The translations under genes and the position numbers were made by a program. DNA of 64,000 bases. Origin: Actinomadura viridilutea. Its GTDB lineage: Bacteria > Actinomycetota > Actinomycetes > Streptosporangiales > Streptosporangiaceae. The notes under the pieces were generated by a model, which saw only the letters and a list, made by a program, of their open reading frames with translations, was not told the origin of the DNA and made no database searches. The stretch spans positions 1 through 64,000 of the forward strand of contig PVNI01000014.1 in NCBI GenBank assembly GCA_003001795.1, read 5' to 3'. This document shows positions 33,137 to 43,295 of the stretch, piece by piece; position 1 is the stretch's first letter, and every line of letters begins with the position of its first letter.

Positions 33137-34470
33137 CCGCCCCGGGGGACGGCGCCGAGCGCGCCGAACGCCTGGACGGCCCGCCGGCGCGCGGCCTGCG
33201 CCTCGGATGGCGGCGGCTGCCCGGGCCGATGCAGTCGATCCGGTTCCGCCTGACCGTCCTGTACTCGACCCTGCTGTTCGCGCTCACCGCGGTGGTGCTC
33301 GGCGGGGTCTACTGGGCCGTGGCGCGCAGCACCGACGCCCAGCCGATCACCAAGACGTTCCAGGCCGAGAAGGTCGTCCAGATGCCGGACGGCACCCAGC
33401 AGCGCCTCGGCCAGGTCGAGGTCGTCAAGGTGCAGCAGGTCGAGCAGGCCGTCAACTACGAGACGCAGCAGACGCTCAAGCACTACTCGCTGCTGATGCT
33501 GGGCGGGCTGTTCGTCGCCAGCCTGGGCATCGGCTGGGTGCTGTCGGGGCGGGCGCTCCAGCCCGTCGGCGCGATCGCCCGCGCCGCCGAGGAGATCCAG
33601 GCCACCGACCTGTCGCGGCGCATCCGCCTGTCCGGGCCGCGCGACGAGCTGCGCTACCTCGCCGACACCATCGACTCCATGCTCGACCGGCTGGACGCGG
33701 CGTTCCGCGCGCAGCGCCAGCTGATCGACGACGCCTCGCACGAGCTGCGCAGCCCGCTCGCGGTCATCCGGGCCAACCTGGACACCGTGCTCAGCGACGC
33801 CGACGCCGACGCCGCCGACCGGCGCCGCGCCGTGCAGGTGGTGGACCGCGCCACCGCCCGCATGACCCGCCTCGTGGAGGACCTGCTGGCCACCGCGCGC
33901 CGCTCGGCGCCCGCCTGCGACGACGCCGACGTGGACCTGGGCCTGGCCGCGCGCGAGGCGGCCGAGGAGTACGACGCGCTGGCCGCCGCGCGCGGCATCG
34001 TCGTCGAGCGGCGGCTGCGGCGCGGACTGACGATGATCGGCGACCACGACGCGCTGCGCCGCGCCGTGGGCAACCTGCTGTCCAACGCGGTGCGGCTGGC
34101 GCCCGCCGGGTCGCGCATCACCGTCGCCGCCGACCGGACGGACGGCTGGCAGTGGGTCGCGGTCCGCGACCTCGGGCCCGGCATCCGCGCCGAGGACCAG
34201 GAGCGGGTGTTCGACCGGTTCTGGCGCGGCGCCGAGAGCCGCCGCTCCCGCGGCCGGGACCGCCGCACCGGCCTGGGCCTGGCGATCGTCCGCAGCATCG
34301 CGGAGGCGCACAACGGCCACGTGCGGCTCTTCTCCGCCCCCGACGTCGGCAGCACGTTCGTGCTGTGGTTCCCCGTGTCCGGGAGGGACGGGCCCGCGTC
34401 CGCCGCGACGCCGCCCGAAACCGATCCGCTGGCGTCCGACGACGCGGTCCCGCGGCGCCCCGTTCGATGA
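33133..34470 (+). CDS. Sensor histidine kinase
   Basis: This 445-residue kinase has two transmembrane helices (about residues 39-60 and 119-140) flanking a short ~55-residue extracellular loop rich in Gln/Glu/Val (QKVVQ-like, with a QVEVVKVQQVEQ stretch). A HAMP region follows, then the HisKA box with phospho-His in DDASHELRSPLAVI, and the ATPase with N-box AVGNLLSNAV, G1 DLGPGI and G2 TGLGLAIV. The GTG at 33133 overlaps the regulator's stop. The tiny loop suggests it senses membrane state or a partner protein rather than a bound ligand. Confidence 0.95.
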   Translation: MTAPGDGAERAERLDGPPARGLRLGWRRLPGPMQSIRFRLTVLYSTLLFALTAVVLGGVYWAVARSTDAQPITKTFQAEKVVQMPDGTQQRLGQVEVVKVQQVEQAVNYETQQTLKHYSLLMLGGLFVASLGIGWVLSGRALQPVGAIARAAEEIQATDLSRRIRLSGPRDELRYLADTIDSMLDRLDAAFRAQRQLIDDASHELRSPLAVIRANLDTVLSDADADAADRRRAVQVVDRATARMTRLVEDLLATARRSAPACDDADVDLGLAAREAAEEYDALAAARGIVVERRLRRGLTMIGDHDALRRAVGNLLSNAVRLAPAGSRITVAADRTDGWQWVAVRDLGPGIRAEDQERVFDRFWRGAESRRSRGRDRRTGLGLAIVRSIAEAHNGHVRLFSAPDVGSTFVLWFPVSGRDGPASAATPPETDPLASDDAVPRRPVR

Positions 34471-34597
34471 GCCTTCATCCTCCTGACACAAGCCCGCAAC
34501 CCGGGGGTGGGGGAATGGCGGTGCCCCGGGTGCGTGCGCCTCGCTTCGACGGGCACGCCCTCCAGAGGCCGGGAAGCGGCGTGAGGGGGAGGCGTCG

Positions 34598-34843
34598 ATG
34601 CGGAAGGAGATCGTCCCGTTCGACGACGTCGTCGCCCGCTTCCACGGCGTCCGGATCTACGGGCGCGGCGACGGCCGCATCGTCTACCTGGCCGAACGCG
34701 GCGGCCTGTGCCACGTGGTGATCGTCCGTGAGGACCAGCCGCTCGGCGCCCCGGTCATGGCGACCGTGCTGACGTTCGACACCGAGCGGGAACGCGGCGC
34801 GCACCTGGCGTCCGGCGGCGGCGGCTTCGCCGCCCCGTCCTGA
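34598..34843 (+). CDS. Conserved-looking small protein of unknown function
   Basis: The 81-residue protein opens KEIVPFDDVVARFHGVRIYG and continues with alternating beta-like segments (GRIVYLAERGGLCHVVIVRED; APVMATVLTFDTE). No known domain is recognised. GGGGGAGG seven to nine bases before the ATG strongly supports translation. It stands alone after the histidine kinase. Confidence 0.65.
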   Translation: MRKEIVPFDDVVARFHGVRIYGRGDGRIVYLAERGGLCHVVIVREDQPLGAPVMATVLTFDTERERGAHLASGGGGFAAPS

Positions 34844-35011
34844 ACGCCGCCCCTGCCCTGAACCGGATGCTGTCCTCCCGGCCACGGCGTCGTCCGCATG
34901 TGCGCGGGTATGCTGCGGTTTTCGGTAAACGCCAGGGTTCGGCGCACCTCACCTGGACCGGGTGGTCGATTCCATGGCGGGGCATGCTTCGCCATCCGTA
35001 GCCTTTGGGAC

Positions 35012-35737
35012 ATGATCGCAATCACGCACTTGGTGCTCGCCGGAGCCCAGGCGGACGGCGCCGCCGAGCCGACCGGCGGCATCGCGGGCTGGGCCACCGA
35101 CCTGATGGAGCGCCTCGGCGCCGTCGGCGCGGGCGCGGCCATCGCCCTGGAGAACCTCTTCCCCCCGCTGCCCAGCGAGGTGATCCTCCCGCTGGCGGGG
35201 TTCACCTGCGCGCGCGGCGACATGAACCTGATCGCCGCGCTGGTGTGGACGACCGTCGGCGCGGTGGTCGGCGCGCTGGCGCTGTACTGGATCGGCGCCC
35301 TGATCGGCCGCGACCGCATCCGCCGCCTGGTCGACCGGATGCCGCTGGTCAAGCTGGAGGACCTGGACCGCACCGAGGCGTGGTTCGCGCGGCACGGCGG
35401 CAAGGCGGTGTTCTTCGGCCGGATGATCCCGCTGTTCCGCAGCTTCATCTCCGTCCCCGCCGGGGTGGAGCGCATGCCGATGACGTCGTTCCTGCTCTAC
35501 ACCACGGCGGGAAGCGCCATCTGGAACACCGTGTTCATCCTCGCCGGATACCAGCTCGGCGACAACTGGCACCTGGTGGAGCAGTACGTCGGCGCCTACT
35601 CCAAGGTCGTCGTCGGGCTCGCCGCGGTGGCGGTGGTCGCCTTCATCATCGTCCGCATCGTCAAAGGACGCGGCGGCGACGGCCGGCCGCCGGAGGGCGC
35701 GCACCACCGTTCCTCCCAGAGCGAGCACGTCGGCTGA
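35012..35737 (+). CDS. DedA family membrane protein
   Basis: This 241-residue protein has five to six hydrophobic segments and the DedA/VTT signatures: ALENLFPPLPSEVILPLAGF, GALALYWIGALIGRDRI and VFFGRMIPLFRSFISVPAGVERM with the conserved Arg/Gly. DedA proteins are lipid scramblases or transporters needed for envelope integrity. ATG 35012 is taken as the start because it precedes the first helix; the frame opens earlier at 34898. The C-terminal tail is basic. Confidence 0.9.
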   Translation: MIAITHLVLAGAQADGAAEPTGGIAGWATDLMERLGAVGAGAAIALENLFPPLPSEVILPLAGFTCARGDMNLIAALVWTTVGAVVGALALYWIGALIGRDRIRRLVDRMPLVKLEDLDRTEAWFARHGGKAVFFGRMIPLFRSFISVPAGVERMPMTSFLLYTTAGSAIWNTVFILAGYQLGDNWHLVEQYVGAYSKVVVGLAAVAVVAFIIVRIVKGRGGDGRPPEGAHHRSSQSEHVG

Positions 35738-35945
35738 CGAAGGGGCGATACGGCCGCGGCGGCGATGCCGTCGCGGCCTTGTTGCGTCCGGGCCGTCCCG
35801 CCCGCGCCGCCGATGCCGGCGGACGCCGTGCGAACACGGCGCCGCGCGACAGGCCGATGCCGGGCCGCGGGATTGCAGGCGATCGTGATCCGTGTCACGG
35901 TGAGGGTGTCCCGGGGACGAGCGATCGACCGAACGCGAGGCGCGG

Positions 35946-38174
35946 ATGGCAGCCAGACGGGAGAAGCGGATCGATCCGAAGAACTGGGCGAGTCTGAAGC
36001 CGTTCGGCATCGGGGAGGGCCGGCCGAACAACTACGCCGAGATCTGGCGGGCGGTGAAGGAGAACCGCGACCGGCTCGGCTACGCGTGGCGGATCCTCAA
36101 GACGGGCACCTGCGACGGCTGCGCGCTCGGCACCAAGGGCCTGCGCGACTGGACGATCGACGAGATCCACCTGTGCAACGTGCGGCTGCGGCTGCTGCGG
36201 CTCAACACCATGCCCGCCTTCGACCCGTCCGCGGCGGCCGACGCCGCGGCCCTCGCCCGCCGGAGCGGCGCCGAGCTGCGCGACCTCGGGCGCATCCCCT
36301 GCCCGCTGGTGCGGCGGCGCGGCGAGCCCGGGTTCCGGCGCATCGGGTGGGACGAGGCCCTCGACCTGGCGGCGGACGCGCTCCGCGAGGCGGCGCCGGA
36401 CCGGTTCGGGGTCTACATGACCAGCCGCGGCGAGCCCAACGAGAACTACTTCGCCGCGCAGAAGGCGGTGCGCGCCCTCGGGTCCAACTCGATCGACAAC
36501 GCCGCCCGCATCTGCCACTCGCCGAGCACGGTCGCGCTCAAGGACGCCCTCGGCGTGGCCGCCACCACCTGCTCCTACCGCGACTGGATCGGCAGCGACC
36601 TGATCGTGTTCATCGGGTCGAACGTGGCCAACAACCAGCCGGTCGCGATGAAGTACCTGTACCACGCCAAGAAGACCGGGACGAAGGTCGCGGTGGTCAA
36701 CCCCTACCGCGAGCCCGGCATGGACCGGTACTGGGTGCCGTCCAACCTGGAGAGCGCGCTGTTCGGCACCAAGATCGCCGACCGGTTCTTCCGGATCGAC
36801 GGCGGCGGCGACCTGGCGTTCCTGAACGGCGTGCTCAAGCACATGGTGGAGCGCGGATGGGTGGACGAGAAGTTCATCGCCGAGCACACCACCGGATTCG
36901 ACGACGTCCGCGCGCTGCTCGACCGGCTCGCCTGGGAGGAGCTGGAGAAGGGCTGCGGCGCCGACCGCGACGAGATGCTCGGCCTGGCCCGCATGCTCGG
37001 CGAGGCGCGCACGGCCGTGCTGGTGTGGAGCATGGGCGTCACCCAGCACGAGTTCGGCGAGGACAACGTCCGCGCGATCATCAACCTGGCCCTGGCCAAG
37101 GGGTTCGTGGGACGCGAGGGCTGCGGCCTGATGCCGATCCGCGGCCACTCCGGCGTGCAGGGCGGCGCGGAGATGGGCGCGTACTCCACCGTCCTGCCCG
37201 GCGGACGGCCGCTCACCGACGCCCCGCACTTCACGCGGCTGTGGGGGTTCGAGGTGCCCGCGACGCGCGGCCGCACCGCCCCCGAGATGATCGACGCGGC
37301 CCACGAGGGGGAGCTGGACGTGCTGGTCAGCTCCGGCGGCAACTTCCTGGAGGTGCTGCCCGACCCCGACTACACGCGGGCCGCGCTGGAGCGGGTGCGC
37401 ACGCGCGTGCACATCGACATCTGCCTGTCGAGCCAGATGCTCGTCGAACCGGCCGAGACCGTTCTGATCCTCCCGGCGCAGACCCGGTACGAGATGGCCG
37501 GCGGCGTCACCGAGACGTCCACCGAACGGCGCGTCATCTTCAGCCCCGAGGTGCCGGGCCCCCGCGTCGAGGAGGCCTGGCCCGAGTGGCGCATCTTCAC
37601 CGAGCTGGCGGCGCGGGCGCGGCCCGAGATCGCGGACAGGGTGCGGTACGAGGGCACGTCGCAGATCCGCGACGAGATCGCCCGCGCCGTCCCGGCCTAC
37701 GACGGCATCCAGCACCTGAAGGAGTACGGCGACCAGTTCCAGTACGGCGGCCCGCACCTGTGCGCGGGGTGGACGTTCCCGACCCCGGACGGCAAGGCGC
37801 GGTTCAGCGCGGTGGCGCCGCCGCCGGTGACGCGTCCGGACGGCGCGTACGTCGTGGCCACCCGGCGCGGCAAGCAGTTCAACAGCATGGTGCACGAACG
37901 CCGCGACGCGCTGAACGGCGCCCTCCGCGAGGCCGTGCTGATGAACCCCGGCGACGCCGACCGCGAAGGGTTCGCCGACGGCGACCCGATCGTCCTGACC
38001 AGCGACTTCGGGGAACTGCGGGGTCGGGTGCTGCGCGCCCCGATCGCCCCGGGCAACCTCCAGGTGCACTGGCCGGAGGGCGAGGTGCTGTACGACCAGG
38101 CCAAGCGCTCCCCGCAGGCCGGGATCCCCAACTACAAGAGCACCACGGTCACCGTGAGACGTCTGTCTGCGTGA
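35946..38174 (+). CDS. FdhF/YdeP-type molybdopterin oxidoreductase
   Basis: This 742-residue molybdoenzyme of the YdeP branch has an N-terminal GTCDGCALGTKGL in place of a full 4Fe-4S motif, the IGWDEALDLAADAL segment, SPSTVALKDALG, GSNVANNQPVAMKY, and a C-terminal molybdopterin-dinucleotide binding domain (VVATRRGKQFNSMVHERRDALN). The enzymes are formate-dehydrogenase relatives of uncertain substrate, sometimes tied to acid or oxidative stress. A decayed OFA-type transporter gene follows it. Confidence 0.92.
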   Translation: MAARREKRIDPKNWASLKPFGIGEGRPNNYAEIWRAVKENRDRLGYAWRILKTGTCDGCALGTKGLRDWTIDEIHLCNVRLRLLRLNTMPAFDPSAAADAAALARRSGAELRDLGRIPCPLVRRRGEPGFRRIGWDEALDLAADALREAAPDRFGVYMTSRGEPNENYFAAQKAVRALGSNSIDNAARICHSPSTVALKDALGVAATTCSYRDWIGSDLIVFIGSNVANNQPVAMKYLYHAKKTGTKVAVVNPYREPGMDRYWVPSNLESALFGTKIADRFFRIDGGGDLAFLNGVLKHMVERGWVDEKFIAEHTTGFDDVRALLDRLAWEELEKGCGADRDEMLGLARMLGEARTAVLVWSMGVTQHEFGEDNVRAIINLALAKGFVGREGCGLMPIRGHSGVQGGAEMGAYSTVLPGGRPLTDAPHFTRLWGFEVPATRGRTAPEMIDAAHEGELDVLVSSGGNFLEVLPDPDYTRAALERVRTRVHIDICLSSQMLVEPAETVLILPAQTRYEMAGGVTETSTERRVIFSPEVPGPRVEEAWPEWRIFTELAARARPEIADRVRYEGTSQIRDEIARAVPAYDGIQHLKEYGDQFQYGGPHLCAGWTFPTPDGKARFSAVAPPPVTRPDGAYVVATRRGKQFNSMVHERRDALNGALREAVLMNPGDADREGFADGDPIVLTSDFGELRGRVLRAPIAPGNLQVHWPEGEVLYDQAKRSPQAGIPNYKSTTVTVRRLSA

Positions 38175-38227
38175 CCGTCACGTTCATCGGGGGCTGACAG
38201 GGGTCATCGCGTGAAAGGAGCTCTTCG

Positions 38228-38764
38228 ATGACGCCCCCCACGACCCCGCCGCGTCCGCCCGCCGCCGCCTCCGGCGACCCGACCCGCGGCCGGCGGCGTC
38301 CACGCTCACCGGCGTGATGGGGCTGTTCAACGGCGGCGGCCGCGTCCTGTGGGGCTGGCTGTCCACCCCACACCGGCCGGATGACGGCGTTCCTCGCCAT
38401 GCTCGGCCTGCAGGGCGTGTGCTTCCTGATCCTGCCGCACGCGTCCGCCGCGGCGCTGTTCGCCGTGCTGTCCGCGGTGATCTACCTGTGCTACGGCGGC
38501 GGCTTCGGCGCCATGCCCGCGACCGCCGGGGACTTCTTCGGCCTGCGGCACGCGGGCGCCGTCTACGGGCTGATGATCGTGGCGTGGAGCGCCGGCGGGG
38601 TGATCGGCCCGCTGCTGGTCGCCCGGCTGATCAGCGGCGACGATTACACCACCGCGTTCACCACGGTCGGCGTCATGGCGCTGGCCGCGATGGTGCTGCC
38701 CCGCGTCACGCGCGCCCCGGGCCGCAGCGCCGGCACCGCCGCGGAGCCCGCCACGGCGGACTGA
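38228..38764 (+). pseudogene. Decayed OFA-type (oxalate/formate-like) MFS transporter
   Basis: A start with a good ribosome site (GGAG, then ATG 38228, MTPPTTPPRPPAAAS) runs only to a stop near 38317. A different frame then gives LTGVMGLFNGGGRVLWGWLS up to about 38370, which is the middle of an OFA/MFS protein. A third segment from 38381 gives GRMTAFLAMLGLQGVCFL to ...LISGDDYTTAFTTVG, the C-terminal half. At the second join, one extra base in the SDRIGRM-like turn explains the frame change. Most of the N-terminal six helices are missing. It is best read as an internal deletion plus frameshift, not a gene. Confidence 0.82.
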
Positions 38765-38766
38765 CC

Positions 38767-38841
38767 GTCGGGCAGGGCATCGTCGGGCAGGGCTTCGTCG
38801 GGCAGGGCTTCGTCGGGCAGGGCTTCGTCGGGCATGGCATT
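38767..38841. repeat. Five 15-bp tandem repeats
   Basis: The unit GTCGGGCAGGGCTTC is repeated five times. The middle three copies are exact, the first ends in ATC and the last has two changes. It lies in the short gap between the transporter pseudogene and the YbaK gene. It is a multiple of three and would encode DEALP on the minus strand, but no gene there is credible. Confidence 0.9.
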
Positions 38842-38875
38842 GTGGGGACGCGGAACGACACAGGGGGAGACGACG

Positions 38876-39397
38876 ATGCTGGGAAGCCTCGACTGGACGC
38901 CCGCGTCCGACCGGCCCGACCTGCTGGCCGCACCGGTCGCCGCGGCGGTGCGCGACGTGCCGGACGCGTACGTCGCGCCGATCGACCCGGCCCTGGCCGA
39001 CACCGCCGAGTTCTGCGCCCACTACGACGTGCCGCTGGAGGCCAGCGCCAACTGCGTGATCGTCGCCGCCAAGCGCGGCGGCGAGGTCCGCTACGCCGCC
39101 TGCATGGTGCGGGCCACCGACCGCGCCGACATCAACGGCGTGGTGCGCCGGCATCTGGGCGCGCGCAAGGCGTCCTTCGCGCCCATGGACGAGGCGACCT
39201 CCCTCACCGGCATGGAGTACGGCGGCATCACGCCGTTCGGCCTGCCCGAGGGCTGGCCGGTGCTGGTGGACGAGGCCGCCGCCGTGCTCCCGCAGGCCGT
39301 CGTCGGCAGCGGCGTCCGCGGGTCCAAGCTGCTGGTGCCCGGCAAGGCCCTGGCCGCGCTGCCCGGCGCCGAGGTCATCGCCCTGGCCCAGGCGTGA
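38876..39397 (+). CDS. YbaK/EbsC-type aminoacyl-tRNA deacylase
   Basis: This 173-residue protein matches the YbaK/ProX fold: ANCVIVAAKRGGEVRYAACMVRATDRADINGVVRRHLGARKASF, then MEYGGITPFGLPEGWPVLVD and the end GSGVRGSKLLVPGKAL. Family members hydrolyse mischarged Cys- or Ala-tRNA(Pro) in trans. ATG 38876 has GGGGGAGA eight bases upstream; an earlier ATG at 38834 lies in the repeat array and is rejected. Confidence 0.9.
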   Translation: MLGSLDWTPASDRPDLLAAPVAAAVRDVPDAYVAPIDPALADTAEFCAHYDVPLEASANCVIVAAKRGGEVRYAACMVRATDRADINGVVRRHLGARKASFAPMDEATSLTGMEYGGITPFGLPEGWPVLVDEAAAVLPQAVVGSGVRGSKLLVPGKALAALPGAEVIALAQA

Positions 39398-39455
39398 CCT
39401 CCGCCGCGCCGCGACGCGCCCCGAAGGCGCCGCGGCGACGGCCGTGCCGACGCCG

Positions 39456-39826
39456 TCAGGAGGTCGGATAGCGGGTGCCGCCGACCGCGGCCGCCCGCGC
39501 GTACAGGCGGCGGTCGGCGGCCGTCATCTCCGCGACCGACCGGCAGCCCGGGGAGGCCGTGCGCAGCAGGCCGAACAGCACCGGGTCGGCGGGGGAGCGC
39601 AGCATCGGGACGGGGCCGACCGTCAGGGCCTTGACGAGCACGACGCCGCTGAGGCCCAGATCGCCGACCGCCGTCCCGGCGAGGACCTCGCCGAATGCCC
39701 GCAACGCGGCGCCAGCGGGAGGCCGTGCGCCGCGGCCGCGCGCACCGCGTCGGCCGCCTCGCGCGCACGACGGGCGCGCCACGCGCAGCGGGGCGGACCG
39801 GACGACGCCGCCGAAGTCGCGCCGGC
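39456..39826 (-). pseudogene. Remnant of an FAD-linked (cytokinin-oxidase-like) oxidoreductase
   Basis: On the minus strand, right after the marR stop, the sequence DFGGVVRSAPLRVARPSC is the typical start of an FAD-linked (PCMH) oxidase. The frame then shifts once into AREAADAVRAAAAHGLPLA and RCGHSA, the FAD-binding block. It then jumps to GLSGVVLVKALTVGPVPMLRSP...DRRLYARAAAVGGTRYP, the C-terminal end of the same family. The central several hundred residues are missing. It has no start codon of its own. Confidence 0.72.
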
Positions 39827-40321
39827 CTACCGCTCCGACCGCCGGGCGCGGTCGCGGCGCCGGACCCGTTCGCGCAGCCGGTCGGACACGCGGTCCAGCG
39901 CCGCGCCCAGCACCTCCAGCTCCTCCTCCGTCAACGCGTCGATGAGCAGGTCGCGCACCACCGCCCGATGCCCGGGGCGGACCCGCGCCAGCCTGGCGGC
40001 GCCCTCGTCGGTGAGCTCCGCCCACACGGCGCGGCGGTCGGAGTCGCACGCCCGGCGCCGCACCAGGCCGTCCCGTTCGAGCCGCGTCACCTGGTAGGTG
40101 AGCCGACTCTTGGACAGCATCGCCTCGCGCGCCAGGTCGGACATGCGCATCCGGCGCCCCTCCGCCTGCGCCAGCTTGAGCAGCACCTCGAACTCCGGAT
40201 GCGACAGCCCTCCGTCCCGCTTGAGCCGGCGTTCCATCTCATGCTCCAGTAGATGGGAGGCGGTCAGGAAGCCCAGCCAGGCACGCAGCTCCCGGGGGGA
40301 CAGGGGTGAGGTGCCGGTCAC
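39827..40321 (-). CDS. MarR-family transcriptional regulator
   Basis: This 164-residue winged-helix repressor has the MarR core LSHPEFEVLLKLAQAEGRRMRMSDLAREAMLSKSRLTYQVTRLERDGLVRRR and the wing DSDRRAVWAELTDEG. No redox Cys of the OhrR type is present. The GTG start is preceded by AGGATGG. It is divergent from the doxX-like gene. A perfect 12-base palindrome lies between them. A decayed FAD-linked oxidase follows downstream, its likely former partner. Confidence 0.92.
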   Translation of the reverse strand: MTGTSPLSPRELRAWLGFLTASHLLEHEMERRLKRDGGLSHPEFEVLLKLAQAEGRRMRMSDLAREAMLSKSRLTYQVTRLERDGLVRRRACDSDRRAVWAELTDEGAARLARVRPGHRAVVRDLLIDALTEEELEVLGAALDRVSDRLRERVRRRDRARRSER

Positions 40322-40338
40322 ATCGCCATCCTAATTTG

Positions 40339-40350
40339 TTCAAATTTGAA
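40339..40350. promoter_or_regulatory. MarR operator palindrome
   Basis: TTCAAATTTGAA is a perfect palindrome in a strongly AT-rich patch between the divergent marR and doxX-like genes. A related AAATTTG half occurs at 40373. It probably overlaps the promoters of both genes. Confidence 0.75.
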
Positions 40351-40462
40351 TCACCGCCTGCGAAATTTGTCGGAATCTGAAAAAATCGCGCCGCCGCGTG
40401 CGCCGGCCGCCGGCGCCGCCCCGTCCGCGCCGCGGGCGGCCTTCACCTCGCGGGAGGACGCC

Positions 40463-40915
40463 ATGGACCCCGCTCGTCTCCTCGGCCCCCTGCACGACGT
40501 CGGCCTGCTGATCGGCCGCCTGGCGATCGGCGTGATCTTCATTGCGCACGGCTGGCGGAAGCTCGCCGAGACCGGGCACGCGGGCGTCGCCGCGATGTTC
40601 GACGGCCTCGGCGTGCCGCTCCCGTCGGCGGCCGCCCTGTTCGCCACCTGGGTGGAGCTGCTCGGCGGCATCGCCCTGGTCATCGGCCTGCTGGTCCCGG
40701 TCGCGGGCGCGCTGCTGGCGTTCGACATGGCGGGCGCGTTCTGGTTCGCGCACATGGACAAGGGCCTGTTCGTCAGCGAGGGCGGCTTCGAGCTCGTGCT
40801 CGCCCTCGGCGCCACCAGCCTGCTGCTCGCCCTGACCGGCGGCGGGCGCTTCGGCGTCGACGCCGCGCTCCTCGGCCGCCGGAGAGCCTCGGGGCGCGGC
40901 CCGGCCCGCACCTGA
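40463..40915 (+). CDS. DoxX family membrane protein
   Basis: This 150-residue protein has four hydrophobic helices and the DoxX features GRLAIGVIFIAHGWRKLAETG, a loop MFDGLGVPLPS, and ATWVELLGGIALVIGLLVPVAGALLAFDMAGA. DoxX proteins are small membrane partners of oxidoreductases or redox-stress enzymes. ATG 40463 has GGGAGG just upstream. It is divergent from the MarR gene and is its likely target. Confidence 0.9.
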   Translation: MDPARLLGPLHDVGLLIGRLAIGVIFIAHGWRKLAETGHAGVAAMFDGLGVPLPSAAALFATWVELLGGIALVIGLLVPVAGALLAFDMAGAFWFAHMDKGLFVSEGGFELVLALGATSLLLALTGGGRFGVDAALLGRRRASGRGPART

Positions 40916-41210
40916 CGTCGAAGGGGTCTCCTGCGGGCCGCCCACCTGCGGCTATGCCGGCCGAGGGCGGCCGCGTCGGCGCCGGCCTCGTGTGGACCCG
41001 AGGGCGCGTCCGGGCCGTCCGCGCCCGCGCCGGGGGATGACGTCCGTCATGTTCGGCCATGCCATGATCTGTACCGACATGTCCCGACTGATTCTTTCCA
41101 CGGCTCTGTCATCCCGATGTCATATAGATCAGGGCAGAATGACGAGAAGTTCCAGATGCCCGTTTCTGGGCATCTGATCGTCAAGGGTCCCATGGGAAGG
41201 CGGGTCATTG
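40916..41210. promoter_or_regulatory. otsA upstream region with a perfect leader hairpin
   Basis: The distal part is GC-rich and non-coding; from about 41080 it turns AT-rich (promoter-like). CAGATGCCC (41153-41161) pairs perfectly with GGGCATCTG (41168-41176) around the loop GTTTCT, ending 34 bases before the start codon. GATCAG (41127-41132) can instead pair with CTGATC (41174-41179), which shares bases with the hairpin, so two exclusive folds are possible. Confidence 0.6.
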
Positions 41211-42608
<1,398 letters not shown>

Positions 42609-43295
42609 GGCGATCTCGCCGCCTCCTTTGCGGCACCACAATCCGCCCCTCCCGGTCACCTGATTCGGTCAGCCGGAATGGCTGATTCATCCCATCCGAT
42701 TCACCGGGCCGCGCCGACGCGCCCCTCGTCCCCCGAGCCCGCCGACACGGAGACCGAGAACGCCGGCGAGGGCAGGGCGAGAGCCGCCACCTGACGCCGC
42801 CGCCTGACGCCGCACCCTGGCTCGCGGCGCCCGCGGCCGATGACATGACCCCTCGGTCGCGGAGCGAAGGCGCCCGCATTCATGCAGGTGGGGCCGAGGG
42901 GCGCGTGTGGCCCTCGCGCCCGCCGGGTTCCTCCGCCCTTCTGACGTCGAACAGCGTCATCGCGACGCGACGTGCGACGCCGCAGCCGACGTGCGGTGCG
43001 GGTCGGACCCCGGCTCCCACGAGACCGTCGAACCGGGGGATTTTCACATCGGCTCAGTCAGGCGGCGGTGTCAGCGTCGGGGGCTGCGCACCGGCCCGCG
43101 ACCGGCGGGACCGTCCGCTGGGCAGGCCGGGTATGACGGCAGATCGCTCGTGCGGTGCGCCTCAGAAGCCGCGTGATGGCGCGCGTTCCGCCACTGGGGC
43201 CGGGCGTCCCAGGCGGGGAGGGCGTCCGCTTGGAACGTCGTGCGGTCGGGATGCGCGTGCGGGATGCCGAAAGCCGGGGCGGCTCGGACCTCGGG
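42609..43295. other. 690-bp interval without a recognisable gene
   Basis: Several frames stay open, but codon pattern and amino-acid content look random and no start has a ribosome site. An imperfect stem (TCAGCC/GGCTGA) at about 42668-42686 might help end the otsA transcript. Nothing else is seen. Confidence 0.5.

Noticed and set aside
38644..39003. Minus-strand frame encoding repeated DEALP units
   Set aside because: It is produced by the 15-bp tandem repeat and overlaps the YbaK gene antisense; no start signal.
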